The notes: generated by a model from the letters alone, not told the origin. Positions 42,931-51,653 are shown, counted from the first letter of the stretch. The stretch: 64,000 nt of DNA from Cytophagaceae bacterium (GCA_027491195.1 JAIXWQ010000008.1:124001-188000); one strand, 5' to 3'. Translations and numbers: made by a program.

Positions 42931-43905
42931 TTAAACGGAAAATAAATGATAAAATCGACGAATTGATGCTTCAGAATTTACCTCTGCTTTTCCGAGAATT
43001 TCTTGCGTCCATTGTTTAGCAAAAAAAGGACTCAATGACACTCCTTTTGAGCCAAATCCGTTAAAAATACCCGCTTTCCCATCTGGTCGAAAACCGACAA
43101 ACGGACGTCGATCCTGGGTCGCGGGACGAACACCAGTTTTTTGGGAAATAAATGCATAAGCCTCCACACCCATTCCTTTCAATTTATCCTCTAAAGCTTC
43201 TCGGGATTCTGAGGTAATTTCATTCGTGAATTCCTTCCAACTATAGGTAGCTCCAACCTTGAATTGCTTTCCACCCAAAGGCAGGATAAAGCCATTTTTA
43301 TTTAAAATATAGTCCTCAGAGGGTTCGTGTGATTGAATTTCCATCAACTCCCCTTTAGCCGGCAAGAAAGGCAAACTTGCCCACAGTGGATTTTTTTGAC
43401 CATGAAATCCCTCGCAAAATATCGCTTCATGGCCTGTATAGGTTTCTGTTTTCAATAGACCCTTTTCGATGAAATAAAGACGAGAGACCTGCAATAGCTT
43501 CACTACGTCCACCCAACCGGCCTGTTCCACCCAAACTCCCTCCGCTTCCCAACGCAAAAAAGCATGGTCAATCGTCTCCTTTCGATCCATTAACCAGGTC
43601 TTCATCTCCACATTCGCAAAGGGACGAAAAAGAGGCATGGGGTAAAAAAAGGAAGCCCCTAGAGTTGCCTCTAAGCGAGAATAAAAATCAACTAAATAGG
43701 GAAATAAGTCTTCTGCAAGCCAGGTCTTTTCTAATTTTCTACCTGTTACCGGATTAAAAATGCCACCAGCGGCCTTTGATGAGGTAAAATGAGTCTCCGG
43801 GGAATCGTAAATCACAAAGGGAATCCCGGCCTCCAAGAAATGATGGGCTAAAATGGTGCCAGCTAAACCCTGGCCTACGATGATAAATGGACTAGCGTTT
43901 TTCAC
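42931..43905 (-). CDS. FAD-dependent oxidoreductase (D-amino acid oxidase-like fold)
   Basis: A 324-residue flavoprotein. The dinucleotide-binding motif is IIVGQGLAGTILAHHFLEAG at residues 8-27, then ASKAAGGIFNPVTGRKLEK, and a C-terminal FAD-contacting segment GVRPATQDRRPFVGFRPD followed by GFGSKGVSLSPFFA. The DAO-like fold oxidises amines or amino acids, but the substrate is unknown. It starts with GTG (43905) inside the 3' end of cmk, a 14-base overlap; no ATG lies near. Confidence 0.82.
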   Translation of the reverse strand: MKNASPFIIVGQGLAGTILAHHFLEAGIPFVIYDSPETHFTSSKAAGGIFNPVTGRKLEKTWLAEDLFPYLVDFYSRLEATLGASFFYPMPLFRPFANVEMKTWLMDRKETIDHAFLRWEAEGVWVEQAGWVDVVKLLQVSRLYFIEKGLLKTETYTGHEAIFCEGFHGQKNPLWASLPFLPAKGELMEIQSHEPSEDYILNKNGFILPLGGKQFKVGATYSWKEFTNEITSESREALEDKLKGMGVEAYAFISQKTGVRPATQDRRPFVGFRPDGKAGIFNGFGSKGVSLSPFFAKQWTQEILGKAEVNSEASIRRFYHLFSV

Positions 43906-44578
43906 CTTGCACGCGTCGAACGTGATCTAAAACAAACTCAACTTGCTCGTCCATCGTACGATAAGAAGTATCTAAATCAATCGCATCGGCTGCCCGCTTC
44001 AAAGGACCTTCACTCCGGTTTGAATCAATTTCATCCCTTTTGCGCAGGTTTTCAACGATTTCTTCCAAAGGTAAATCTTCTCCTTTTTGCAGTAGTTCTA
44101 ATTTGCGTCGCTGGGCCCGAATATGCGGCTCGGCTGTCATGAATATCTTTAATTCAGCGTTTGGGAAAACAACCGTTCCAATGTCACGGCCATCCATCAC
44201 AATCCCCTTCTTTTCGCCCATTCGCTGTTGTTGAGCCACCATCGCATGTCTTACTTCAGGGATAGCCGCTATCTGGCTCACTAAATCTGAAATATACATT
44301 TTACGAATCTCCGCCTCTACATTCTCCCCATTCAACAAGGTATCTGATGCTTGTTTTGAAGGATTAAACTGAAAGGTAATCTCTACATGCGAAAGCGCGT
44401 CTTTTACGGCTTGAAGGTTCGATACATCGACGTTTTGGCGGTGAAAATACAGGGCTACTGCTCGGTACATGGCACCCGTATCCAAAAAGGCATAGTGCAA
44501 GGCTGCCGCTACGTGGCGGGCAGTCGTACTTTTTCCACAAGAAGAAAAGCCATCCAGGGCAATGATAATATCAGACAT
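43892..44578 (-). CDS. cmk: Cytidylate kinase
   Basis: A 228-residue (d)CMP kinase. The P-loop reads DGFSSCGKSTTARHVA (a variant of GPSGSGKS), followed by FLDTGAMYRAVALYF, the acceptor-site stretch VMDGRDIGTVVFPNAELKIFMTA and DSNRSEGPLKRAADAIDLDTS, all typical for CMK. It overlaps the alpha/beta hydrolase gene by 8 bases at its 5' end and the oxidoreductase gene by 14 bases at its 3' end, so translation is likely coupled. Confidence 0.95.
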   Translation of the reverse strand: MSDIIIALDGFSSCGKSTTARHVAAALHYAFLDTGAMYRAVALYFHRQNVDVSNLQAVKDALSHVEITFQFNPSKQASDTLLNGENVEAEIRKMYISDLVSQIAAIPEVRHAMVAQQQRMGEKKGIVMDGRDIGTVVFPNAELKIFMTAEPHIRAQRRKLELLQKGEDLPLEEIVENLRKRDEIDSNRSEGPLKRAADAIDLDTSYRTMDEQVEFVLDHVRRVQGEKR

Positions 44579-45263
44579 TCACAAATTGATTAATCGCCTC
44601 AGCAACTGCTTCAGGCGCTTCGTAGGTACCTTGATGGCCTACATTGGGCAAAATTACGACGGATTTTTGAATAAAACGAGCAATAGATTCAGGAGAGATT
44701 AGGGCATCCTCAGCTCCCAAAATAAATAAAAAGGGTATCGAAGTAGCTTGAACAAAGTCCGTGAAATCTTTTCGGTCTCGCATCGCTTTTGTCGCCGCAA
44801 TTAACCCTTCCACAGGCAAGGTTCTGTAACGCTCTGACAAGACAGCAATCTGCTCGCTAGAGGAAACAGCAAATAAATTTGGGAGAAAGGGGCCTATAAA
44901 AAACGCGGTTCCTTTTTTAGCCAATAGTTCAACCGTTCTATCCCGATTGATTTTCTTTTCTTCGGTATCGGGCAAAAACGTAGAATGTAACATCACCACT
45001 TTTTTTACCTGCTCAGGAAATAAGGAAGCTAATTCCAGGGCGATGTACCCTCCCATCGAGTGACCCACCACACAAAAGGGAAGACCAGCAGGCAAAGAAG
45101 ATTGTATTTTTTTCGCGTAATCGGCTAGCGTAGCACAGTCCGTCCAAGCGGCATAAGATGGCGTGTGAATGGTGAAATTCTCCCCTAAACAAGGAGAGAA
45201 ATCCGCCCAAATACGTTCATCTTCCCCAAAACCATGCAATAAAACAAGCTGGGTTTCAAGCAT
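44571..45263 (-). CDS. Alpha/beta hydrolase
   Basis: A 230-residue cytoplasmic alpha/beta hydrolase. The oxyanion segment LLHGFGEDERIW is at residues 7-18, the nucleophile elbow is VVGHSMGGYIAL (Ser), the acid lies in FILGAEDALIS, and the His in ILPNVGHQGTYEAPEAV. Substrate unknown. The frame is open to 45332, but the ATG at 45263 gives a family-like start and avoids a 68-base overlap with the preceding gene; the gap is then 1 base. Confidence 0.88.
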   Translation of the reverse strand: MLETQLVLLHGFGEDERIWADFSPCLGENFTIHTPSYAAWTDCATLADYAKKIQSSLPAGLPFCVVGHSMGGYIALELASLFPEQVKKVVMLHSTFLPDTEEKKINRDRTVELLAKKGTAFFIGPFLPNLFAVSSSEQIAVLSERYRTLPVEGLIAATKAMRDRKDFTDFVQATSIPFLFILGAEDALISPESIARFIQKSVVILPNVGHQGTYEAPEAVAEAINQFVNV

Positions 45264-45264
45264 C

Positions 45265-45651
45265 TTAATAGGTGTGCAATAAGCCTGCAATCGTAAATAA
45301 TAGGCCAATAAAGGCAGATAAACCACCGACAAAACCTAAGCCTAACACCACTAAAATCACACCCAAAGCAAGCAGGGTAAAACCTATTTTTACTTTCGGA
45401 TGCCATCCTCTTGGCTCCACCGCTTTTTTAACTGCTTTCACCTCTGAGCTAAGAGAAACCTGCTCTTTCCGAGTTTTCATTTCGGGAGCGACCTTAGGAG
45501 CAACAAGCGTTTCCACCGCCGGAGCGACAGAAGGCGCAGTAGAAGGCGTGACCTTTTCAACCGGCGCCATCTGCAAGGCAGTTGGTTTGTTATTTTCTTC
45601 TCCAGCAAAGGCTGGCAAGCCCATCAATAAAAATAAAATGAATTTTTTCAT
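45265..45651 (-). CDS. Small exported or membrane protein with a Pro/Ala-rich spacer
   Basis: A 128-residue protein: signal peptide (MKKFILFLLMGLPAFAGEE), a low-complexity Ala/Pro/Val/Thr spacer (about residues 26-75), then a basic stretch and one long or two short hydrophobic segments at the C terminus (KIGFTLLALGVILVVLGLGF and SAFIGLLFTIAGLL). Probably anchored in the inner membrane by its C terminus. No family recognised. It starts 4 bases after the clpX stop and lies 1 base before the hydrolase gene. Confidence 0.78.
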   Translation of the reverse strand: MKKFILFLLMGLPAFAGEENNKPTALQMAPVEKVTPSTAPSVAPAVETLVAPKVAPEMKTRKEQVSLSSEVKAVKKAVEPRGWHPKVKIGFTLLALGVILVVLGLGFVGGLSAFIGLLFTIAGLLHTY

Positions 45652-45655
45652 AGCA

Positions 45656-46900
45656 TTAAGCGACTACTTTCATTTGATGAAATACCGTTCTTTCGAACTT
45701 CGATTTTGCATAATTCAAATCCACCTCGAATTTCTTTAACTCAGTTTGGGATGGAATTTCGTACATCGCGTCAGTCATCACCGCTTCCATAATAGAGCGT
45801 AACCCACGCGCACCTAATTTATATTGCATGGCTTGTTCTACCATGTAGACTAAAGCATCGTGTTGGAAAGTCAATGAAACGCCTTCCATCTCGAAAAGCT
45901 TCTCGTATTGCTTCACTAACGCGTTCTTAGGCTCCGTTAAGATAGACAACAAAGCCGTCGTATCTAATGGATTCAAATAAGTCACGACCGGAAGACGACC
46001 TAATAGTTCAGGAATCAAGCCAAAAGACTTCAAGTCCTGCGCCGTCACATACTTCATGATTTGGTCCTTCTCGAATGATTCGTGGAAGGTATCATCGCCT
46101 GAGAATCCAATCGGACGTGAATTCAAGCGCTTCGCAATGTGGCGATCGATGCCATCAAAAGCACCGCCACAAATGAATAAAATGTTCTCCGTGTTCACGG
46201 CGATCATCTTTTGGTCTGGGTGCTTGCGACCTCCTTGCGGTGGTACGTTCACAATCGAACCTTCTAATAATTTCAATAAAGCCTGCTGTACTCCTTCACC
46301 AGACACATCACGTGTGATGGATGGGTTATCAGATTTACGGGCGATTTTATCTATTTCATCAATGAAAACGATACCACATTCCGCCTTCTCCACGTCATAA
46401 TTCGCTGCTTGAAGTAAACGAGTTAGAATCGTTTCCACGTCCTCACCCACATAACCTGCCTCCGTAATCACGGTGGCATCGGCGATGCAGAAAGGTACTT
46501 GTAATTTTTGGGCAAGTGTACGAGCTAGGTAGGTTTTACCCGTCCCTGTCTCGCCTACCATCAAGATATTCGACTTCTCGATCTTGACATCGTCATTCGA
46601 AGGAGCTTGCATTAAACGCTTGTAGTGGTTATAAACCGCCACAGAAAGGTGCTTTTTAGCTTCTTCCTGTCCGATGATATAGCCATCTAAATATTCTTTC
46701 AAATCCTTCGGCTTCACTAATTCGAACGAGTGTTTCGTGCCCGCTTTCGCTTGAGCCGCCACACCCATCTCCTCTTTCACCACCTCATATCCTTGTTGCA
46801 AGCAGTTATTGCAAATGTGGCCATCAATGCCAGAAAGCAATAAACCTACCTCGTTTTTAGGACGACCGCAGAAGGAACAACTTGTTTTTTTACTAGCCAC
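45656..46900 (-). CDS. clpX: ATP-dependent Clp protease ATP-binding subunit ClpX
   Basis: A 414-residue AAA+ unfoldase. The N-terminal zinc domain has C8, C11, C30 and C33 (CSFCGRP and HICNNC). Then come [12 protein letters not shown] (Walker A), the pore-loop [21 protein letters not shown] (Walker B) and [22 protein letters not shown] (sensor 2). It feeds substrates to ClpP. The start is GTG at 46900, sharing one base with the clpP stop (TAGTG), so it is translationally coupled to clpP. Confidence 0.97.
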   Translation of the reverse strand: MASKKTSCSFCGRPKNEVGLLLSGIDGHICNNCLQQGYEVVKEEMGVAAQAKAGTKHSFELVKPKDLKEYLDGYIIGQEEAKKHLSVAVYNHYKRLMQAPSNDDVKIEKSNILMVGETGTGKTYLARTLAQKLQVPFCIADATVITEAGYVGEDVETILTRLLQAANYDVEKAECGIVFIDEIDKIARKSDNPSITRDVSGEGVQQALLKLLEGSIVNVPPQGGRKHPDQKMIAVNTENILFICGGAFDGIDRHIAKRLNSRPIGFSGDDTFHESFEKDQIMKYVTAQDLKSFGLIPELLGRLPVVTYLNPLDTTALLSILTEPKNALVKQYEKLFEMEGVSLTFQHDALVYMVEQAMQYKLGARGLRSIMEAVMTDAMYEIPSQTELKKFEVDLNYAKSKFERTVFHQMKVVA

Positions 46901-47607
46901 TAGACAGTTCTTGTTAAAATCTCGTCAATTAAACCATATTCTTTCGCCTCAGCTGCTTTCATCCAATAGTCACGATCTGAATCGCGCTCGATATCTTCGA
47001 ATGATTTACCCGAGTGCTTCGCTAAGATTTCATATAATTCTTGGCGAATTTTCACGATTTCGCGGGCGGTGATTTCGATGTCACGTGACTGACCTTGCGC
47101 ACCACCGGAAGGTTGGTGAATCATCACACGCGCGTGCTCTAAGGCAGAACGCTTACCAGCTGCACCACCGGCTAATAAAACCGCTCCCATCGAAGCAGCA
47201 AGCGAAGTACAAACCGTAGCCACTTCTGGACGGATATAATTCATCGTATCGTAGATACCTAAACCAGCGTAAACAGATCCACCTGGGCTATTGATATACA
47301 TCACGATGTCTTTCTTTGCATCCGTAGACTCCATGAATAATAATTGAGCTACAATAATATTTGCCATGTAATCATCTACCGGAACACCCATAAAGATGAT
47401 GCGATCCATGATTAAACGAGAGAATACATCGATTTGAGCGAAACGCATGGGACGTTCTTCAATGATGTATTGCGTCATATCTTCGATTTGGTGCATCGGG
47501 CGACTGCCGATGTTATTCATATATTGATCAACTGCAAGACCGTTCAAACCTCTATGGTGAACCGCATACTTGCGAAATTCTTCTGATGATAACTCCTTTG
47601 GATACAT
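46900..47607 (-). CDS. clpP: ATP-dependent Clp protease proteolytic subunit ClpP
   Basis: A 235-residue serine protease of the ClpP family. The catalytic Ser139 is in [16 protein letters not shown], His164 in [13 protein letters not shown], and the Asp lies in the [12 protein letters not shown] segment; [17 protein letters not shown] marks the substrate-binding strand. It has an N-terminal extension of about 35 residues compared with E. coli ClpP. A TTG at 47616 would add three residues, but the ATG at 47607 is preferred. A promoter-like -7 box lies upstream, after the tig terminator. clpX follows directly. Confidence 0.96.
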   Translation of the reverse strand: MYPKELSSEEFRKYAVHHRGLNGLAVDQYMNNIGSRPMHQIEDMTQYIIEERPMRFAQIDVFSRLIMDRIIFMGVPVDDYMANIIVAQLLFMESTDAKKDIVMYINSPGGSVYAGLGIYDTMNYIRPEVATVCTSLAASMGAVLLAGGAAGKRSALEHARVMIHQPSGGAQGQSRDIEITAREIVKIRQELYEILAKHSGKSFEDIERDSDRDYWMKAAEAKEYGLIDEILTRTV

Positions 47608-47655
47608 AGATTTCAATGTTTAAGAATCAAATTTCTGCTTTTAATAGGTAGAACA

Positions 47656-47663
47656 CAAATATA
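47656..47663 (-). promoter_or_regulatory. -7 box (TATATTTG) for clpP-clpX
   Basis: TATATTTG on the minus strand, 48 bases before the clpP ATG and after the trigger factor terminator. It would drive clpPX and perhaps the long gene run that follows. Confidence 0.5.
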
Positions 47664-47680
47664 CAAACCTTTGTTCACAG

Positions 47681-47701
47681 AAAACCCCGCAATTTGCGGG
47701 G
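47681..47701 (-). terminator. Intrinsic terminator after trigger factor gene
   Basis: On the minus strand CCCCGCA / TGCGGGG with a 3-base loop is followed by TTTT. It lies 28 bases after the tig stop and separates tig from clpP. Confidence 0.85.
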
Positions 47702-47729
47702 CTTTCAAAAATATAAAGACAATTTAAAA

Positions 47730-49070
47730 TTAAAGCGCCGCAGCGATTTCTTTAAACTTGTCTACGTCTATTTTCGTCACTTTGTGAGGAACGTTAGCTA
47801 CAATTGCCGCTGAAACTTTATCAGCAAAAGCTTGATTGTATAAGTTCATGAAGTTATCTGACTTCGATTTATCGCTCAAATAACCCATCGCGATTTTCTC
47901 AATCATTTCTTCGATACCTGGCTCGTTAGATGATAAATAACCACCAAACTGCGCGCGTACCATATCTTTCGCCTTCTCCACTACCTCTGGGTATTCTACT
48001 TTCACATCGAATTTCTCTGCGATTTCGTTCTTGATCAAGTTCCAACGCATGTCTTTCTTCACATTATCAAAATCTTGATCGATTTGCTCAGCTGTAAATT
48101 TACCCTCGTTGATACGGATTAACCAAGTGCGTAAGAATGCTTCTGGTAAATCAATTTTAACTTGCTCTAAAATCGCTTTCTCCGCATCGATACGTAATAA
48201 GTATTCCGCCTCACGCTTGTAGTTTTCTGTTACAATCGTTTCAACCTGCTCGCGGAATGATTTCTCATCTGTCGCTTTGCCAGCACCTAATACTTTGTCA
48301 AAAAACGCCACGTTTAATTCCGATGGAACTTGACGCGTGATATCTTCCACTACGAATGAAACCTCTCCTTTCAAATCAGCTACTTCGTCTTCTTTCTTTC
48401 CTGTCGCTAAAGCCAAAGCCTTTGCATCTACGAATACTTTGTCGATCGCAAATTTCAAGGTATCGTCTTTCTTCGCTCCGATGAACACTTTCTTCGACTT
48501 ATCGTTGATCGCGTGCATGGGGATAGCCGATTTCTCAACCCACTCCCCTTGCGTGAAAGTACCGAATACTAAATCACGGTCTTCAACTGAATCTGGGTGT
48601 GTTTGATCACCAAATTGCTTCTTCAAGTTCTCAATCGTTTCTTCGATTTCCTTCTTGTCAGCTTTGATTTCGTAGGAGTTGATTGTTTTGATTTTGGCCA
48701 AATCCACCGAAAAATCTCCGTGGAAACCTAAATCATAATGGAAGGTAAATTCCGTATCTTTTTCCCAGTCGATCGCATCCGCCTCTTCAACAGCTGGCAA
48801 AGGCTCTCCTACTAAGTTCAATTTGTTTTCTTTGATATAATCAGAAACCGCATGTCCTAACAAGTGGTTGATCTCGTCTACTAAAGCAGATTGACCATAT
48901 AATTTCTTCACAAGCGCAGCTGGGACCATTCCTGGACGGAATCCTTTGATGGAAGCTTTTTTGCGATAATCTTTCAATTTAGCCTCTACTTTGTCCGCAT
49001 AGTCTGCTGGTGAAACTGCCACGGTCAAACGACCTTCTAAATCTCCTGCCTTGTTAAGTGAAATGTTCAT
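47730..49070 (-). CDS. tig: Trigger factor chaperone
   Basis: A 446-residue ribosome-associated chaperone. The N-terminal ribosome-binding domain carries KASIKGFRPGMVPAALVKKLYG (the GFRxGxxP signature, residues about 38-59). The central FKBP-like domain is diverged, without a clear PPIase active site, and the C-terminal helical arms contain LPEAFLRTWLIRINEG. The length is usual for Bacteroidota. It lies downstream of tRNA-Leu with a terminator between, and its own promoter is not obvious. clpP and clpX follow, a common trio. Confidence 0.95.
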   Translation of the reverse strand: MNISLNKAGDLEGRLTVAVSPADYADKVEAKLKDYRKKASIKGFRPGMVPAALVKKLYGQSALVDEINHLLGHAVSDYIKENKLNLVGEPLPAVEEADAIDWEKDTEFTFHYDLGFHGDFSVDLAKIKTINSYEIKADKKEIEETIENLKKQFGDQTHPDSVEDRDLVFGTFTQGEWVEKSAIPMHAINDKSKKVFIGAKKDDTLKFAIDKVFVDAKALALATGKKEDEVADLKGEVSFVVEDITRQVPSELNVAFFDKVLGAGKATDEKSFREQVETIVTENYKREAEYLLRIDAEKAILEQVKIDLPEAFLRTWLIRINEGKFTAEQIDQDFDNVKKDMRWNLIKNEIAEKFDVKVEYPEVVEKAKDMVRAQFGGYLSSNEPGIEEMIEKIAMGYLSDKSKSDNFMNLYNQAFADKVSAAIVANVPHKVTKIDVDKFKEIAAAL

Positions 49071-49095
49071 TTGTGATTATTTATAATTAGCTTTT

Positions 49096-49131
49096 AAAAT
49101 AAAACCCTCAAAACCTTTTTGGTGTTGAGGG
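49096..49131 (-). terminator. Intrinsic terminator after tRNA-Leu
   Basis: On the minus strand CCCTCAA pairs with TTGAGGG, with an inner ACC/GGT pairing and an A-rich loop, then TTTTATTTT. It lies 8 bases after the tRNA 3' end. Confidence 0.75.
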
Positions 49132-49139
49132 CTTGCCAT

Positions 49140-49224
49140 TGGTACGGGTGAAGGGACTCGAACCCCCATGCCTCGCGGCGCCAGATCCTAAGTCTGGTAT
49201 GTCTACCAATTCCACCACACCCGC
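49140..49224 (-). tRNA. tRNA-Leu (anticodon TAG)
   Basis: An 85-base gene on the minus strand with encoded CCA. The acceptor stem is GCGGGTG / CACCCGT, the D arm includes TGGTAGAC, and the anticodon stem CCAGA / TCTGG encloses the loop CTTAGGA, giving anticodon TAG. A long variable arm follows, as expected for tRNA-Leu, and the T loop reads GGTTCGAGTCC. It has its own promoter and terminator. Confidence 0.96.
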
Positions 49225-49237
49225 GTAAATTGGAGTG

Positions 49238-49269
49238 CAAAGGTAGTCAGCAATTTTAAAAATTCAAAA
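49238..49269 (-). promoter_or_regulatory. Promoter of tRNA-Leu (TTTTG-N19-TACCTTTG)
   Basis: On the minus strand TTTTG (49265-49269) and TACCTTTG (49238-49245) are 19 bases apart, a full match to the Bacteroidota housekeeping promoter. The mature tRNA 5' end is 13 bases further down. Confidence 0.7.
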
Positions 49270-49292
49270 GCTTTTAAATATAAATATTGGAT

Positions 49293-49300
49293 TAACTTTG
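49293..49300 (+). promoter_or_regulatory. -7 box (TAACTTTG) for the small membrane peptide and symporter genes
   Basis: TAACTTTG matches TAnnTTTG, 17 bases before the ATG at 49318. A TTTT run lies 17 bases upstream in place of a clear -33 TTTG. Confidence 0.5.
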
Positions 49301-49317
49301 GCAAAAATAAACCTCCT

Positions 49318-49407
49318 ATGAAATTCAGTCGCTGGTACGTCGCTTTAATGGCATTCCTCATCGGAGTAATTGCGACCTTCATTTTTTTAACAGAAACCTT
49401 TAAGTAG
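49318..49407 (+). CDS. 29-residue single-span membrane peptide upstream of a sodium:solute symporter
   Basis: A very short frame, from ATG at 49318 to TAG at 49407, encodes 29 residues: MKFSRWYVALMAFLIGVIAT followed by FIFLTETFK. A short basic N terminus, one hydrophobic segment of about 20 residues and a charged tail give a plausible single-span inner-membrane peptide (basic end inside). A -7 box lies 17 bases upstream, and the symporter ATG comes 2 bases after the stop, so the two are probably translated together. It may be a small subunit or regulator of the symporter. No family recognised. Confidence 0.6.
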   Translation: MKFSRWYVALMAFLIGVIATFIFLTETFK

Positions 49408-49409
49408 TC

Positions 49410-51071
49410 ATGCAAGCACTCGATTGGATCGTTTTATTGGTGACTATAGGTGGGATTGTGGCCTATGGAAGCTGGAAAGGAAATCAAACTAAGCACTCGT
49501 TGCAGGGATTTCTGTTAGCCGACCGCGAATTACCTTGGTACCACATTTTATTATCCGTAATGGCCACCCAGGCCTCTGCGATCACTTTTTTATCGGTTCC
49601 AGGCCAAGCCTACCACGATGGAATGCGTTTTGTGCAGTTTTACCTGGGCCTACCTATCGCGATGATCGTCCTTTCGATGACCTTCATTCCGCATTATTTC
49701 TCTTTAAAAGTATATACAGCCTACGAGTTTTTAGAGAATCGTTTTGATGCCAAAACCCGAGTGCTCACCTCGCTCTTATTTTTAATACCACGTGCTCTGT
49801 CTACCGGAGTGACCATTGCAGCTCCCTCCATCATCCTTTCTACCCTATTAGGCTGGGACTTAGCGGGAACGAATGCGCTGACCGCTGCCATTGTCACGAC
49901 GTATTGTATGCTGGGTGGATCTAAGGCCATTTCTTATACTCAAATGTTACAGATGGCCGTCGTTTTAACGGGGATGGTATTTGTCGGTTTTTATGTTGTG
50001 TCACAATTACCAGCAGAAATAGGCGTGAAAGAATCACTCCAAATCGCCGGAAAAATGGGTAAAGTAAATCTCATCGACTGGAAATTTGATTTGAATAACC
50101 GCTATAATATCTGGTCTGGGATCATTGGTGGCTTCTTTTTGCAGCTGTCTTATTTCGGTACGGACCAAAGTCAAGTGGGCCGCTACCTTTCAGGCGTTTC
50201 TGCCTCTGAAATCAAGAAAGGCCTATTAATGAATGGATTTCTAAAGATTCCGATGCAATTCTTCATTCTTCTAGTCGGCATCCTAGTCTTTACCTATTAC
50301 CAATTCAACGCCCCTCCCACCTTCTTCAATAAGAATACTGAAGTGGTCTATCGCTCCGTACCTGGACACGAGGCCATTGAGAAAGAGAAAGCGGATATTT
50401 TTACGGCTAAAAAAGAGGCCATTTTACAAAAGGATTATAATCGCCTACATGAACTGAATGCAAAAGCGGGCGAAAATCAAGAAAAGGCCGTTGAATTATT
50501 GAAAACGGCACAGCCCAACAACGACGCGCAGGATACGAATTACATCTTCCTCCGCTACATTATCGATAATCTACCCATTGGATTTATTGGCTTCTTGATC
50601 GCGATGATCTTGTTATCGTCGATGGGATCGATGGCCTCGGCTTTTGGGTCTTTGACTTCCACTTCGATGGTCGATATTTACGAACGCTTCATTGCCCCAG
50701 AAAGAAGCAATCAGCATTATTGGTGGATCTCGAAGCTGATTACGCTGGGATGGGGAATCCTATGTTTAGTGGTGGCTCAGTTTGCTGTAAATATGGGCAG
50801 CTTAATTGAGGTAGTGAATATTTTGGGGTCTTGGTTCTACGGGACTATCCTAGGTATTTTCTTATGTGCGTTTTATTTGCCTAAAACCACAGGGACACAA
50901 GTTTTCGTGGCGGCATTAATTGCTGAAGCCTTTGTGATTTATGCTTGGAAGGTGGAATGGATGGCCTTTCTTTGGCTTAACGTCTTAGGCTGTTTGCTTG
51001 TGATGGCGATTGCCTTTTTATTAAGTCTTATTTCTGGTCCAAAACAGACATCGAAAACTTCACCGGAATAA
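49410..51071 (+). CDS. Sodium:solute symporter (SSS family)
   Basis: A 553-residue inner-membrane symporter with about 13 membrane segments. Family features include ADRELPWYHILLSVMATQASAITFLSVPGQAYHDGMRF near the N terminus, YTAYEFLENRFDAKTRVLTS, and the sodium-site region LSSMGSMASAFGSLTSTSMVDIYERF. The pattern is close to the SGLT/sialic acid/glucose branch, but the substrate cannot be named. A charged cytoplasmic insert (about residues 310-370) with a Lys/Glu-rich helix interrupts the membrane part. Its 3' end overlaps the convergent PPIase gene by 44 bases. Confidence 0.92.
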   Translation: MQALDWIVLLVTIGGIVAYGSWKGNQTKHSLQGFLLADRELPWYHILLSVMATQASAITFLSVPGQAYHDGMRFVQFYLGLPIAMIVLSMTFIPHYFSLKVYTAYEFLENRFDAKTRVLTSLLFLIPRALSTGVTIAAPSIILSTLLGWDLAGTNALTAAIVTTYCMLGGSKAISYTQMLQMAVVLTGMVFVGFYVVSQLPAEIGVKESLQIAGKMGKVNLIDWKFDLNNRYNIWSGIIGGFFLQLSYFGTDQSQVGRYLSGVSASEIKKGLLMNGFLKIPMQFFILLVGILVFTYYQFNAPPTFFNKNTEVVYRSVPGHEAIEKEKADIFTAKKEAILQKDYNRLHELNAKAGENQEKAVELLKTAQPNNDAQDTNYIFLRYIIDNLPIGFIGFLIAMILLSSMGSMASAFGSLTSTSMVDIYERFIAPERSNQHYWWISKLITLGWGILCLVVAQFAVNMGSLIEVVNILGSWFYGTILGIFLCAFYLPKTTGTQVFVAALIAEAFVIYAWKVEWMAFLWLNVLGCLLVMAIAFLLSLISGPKQTSKTSPE

Positions 51072-51606
51072 CGGGTTTCTCGTCAAATGAACGTTCTTTT
51101 TTGATGGAATCCACAACGGCCATCCCTTTTGTCACTTTGCCAAAAACCACGTATTTACGGTAAAATCGGGCTGCTTGTTCTGTATCGGTCACGATGAAAA
51201 ACTCCGTAGGTGAAGAAGATTGCAAGGGATTCCCTTCGTCATAACGGGCCATAGCAATGCTTCCACGAATTGGCCTTAACTCTTCTCGATACTCCGCCGG
51301 CACTAAATAATTCAAACGATCAAAATACTCTCCGCCGCCTTGAATCCCAATCTCGTAGACATTGCGATAGAAGTAACGATCTTTAAAATAACCCATCTTG
51401 ACCAGGCGAATAAAGCTCACCGAATGCAAAGGGGTGCGATCGTCTAATTCGAGTTCAAAATCCCCTAAACGAGTTTCTACTTTGATGTGGCGCTCGGTAT
51501 TTTCTGCAGCCTTTACCTGCAATTCCTCTTTGACACGCGTAGGATCAAGTCGCCAATTTGGCTTGCAGGAAAGAAACAAAAAGGGTAGAATTAAAAGGTA
51601 ACGCAT
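51028..51606 (-). CDS. Cyclophilin-type peptidyl-prolyl isomerase lipoprotein
   Basis: A 192-residue protein with a short lipoprotein signal ending in FLSC (Cys14 or so), followed by a cyclophilin domain: TRLGDFELELDDRTPLHSVSFIRLVKMGYFKDRYFYRNV, IQGGGEYF, RGSIAMARYDEGNPLQSSSPTEFFIV and the end KYVVFGKVTKGMAVVDSI. Several canonical catalytic residues are altered (for example the FHRVI region reads FYRNV), so activity is uncertain. It is probably a periplasmic folding factor. The ATG lies directly after the T tract of a terminator from the upstream MFS gene. It overlaps the convergent symporter gene by 44 bases. Confidence 0.87.
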   Translation of the reverse strand: MRYLLILPFLFLSCKPNWRLDPTRVKEELQVKAAENTERHIKVETRLGDFELELDDRTPLHSVSFIRLVKMGYFKDRYFYRNVYEIGIQGGGEYFDRLNYLVPAEYREELRPIRGSIAMARYDEGNPLQSSSPTEFFIVTDTEQAARFYRKYVVFGKVTKGMAVVDSIKKERSFDEKPVIPVKFSMSVLDQK

Positions 51607-51633
51607 AAAAAAAGGGGGCCTTTCGAGCCCCCT
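51607..51633 (-). terminator. Intrinsic terminator after the sugar MFS gene, abutting the PPIase start codon
   Basis: On the minus strand AGGGGGC / GCCCCCT with a 7-base loop is followed by seven T bases, the last of which precedes the PPIase ATG directly. It should stop MFS transcripts 20 bases after their stop codon. Confidence 0.85.
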
Positions 51634-51653
51634 AAATTAATTAAAATTCTATA

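Noticed and set aside
45272-45739. 155-codon open frame on the plus strand opposite the small membrane protein and clpX 3' end
   Set aside because: It spans two well-supported minus-strand genes and its Pro/Thr/Ala-rich sequence mirrors the low-complexity spacer of the gene at 45265-45651.
47608-47729. Small RNA between tig and clpP
   Set aside because: The only structure is the tig terminator; the rest is explained by the clpP promoter and leader.
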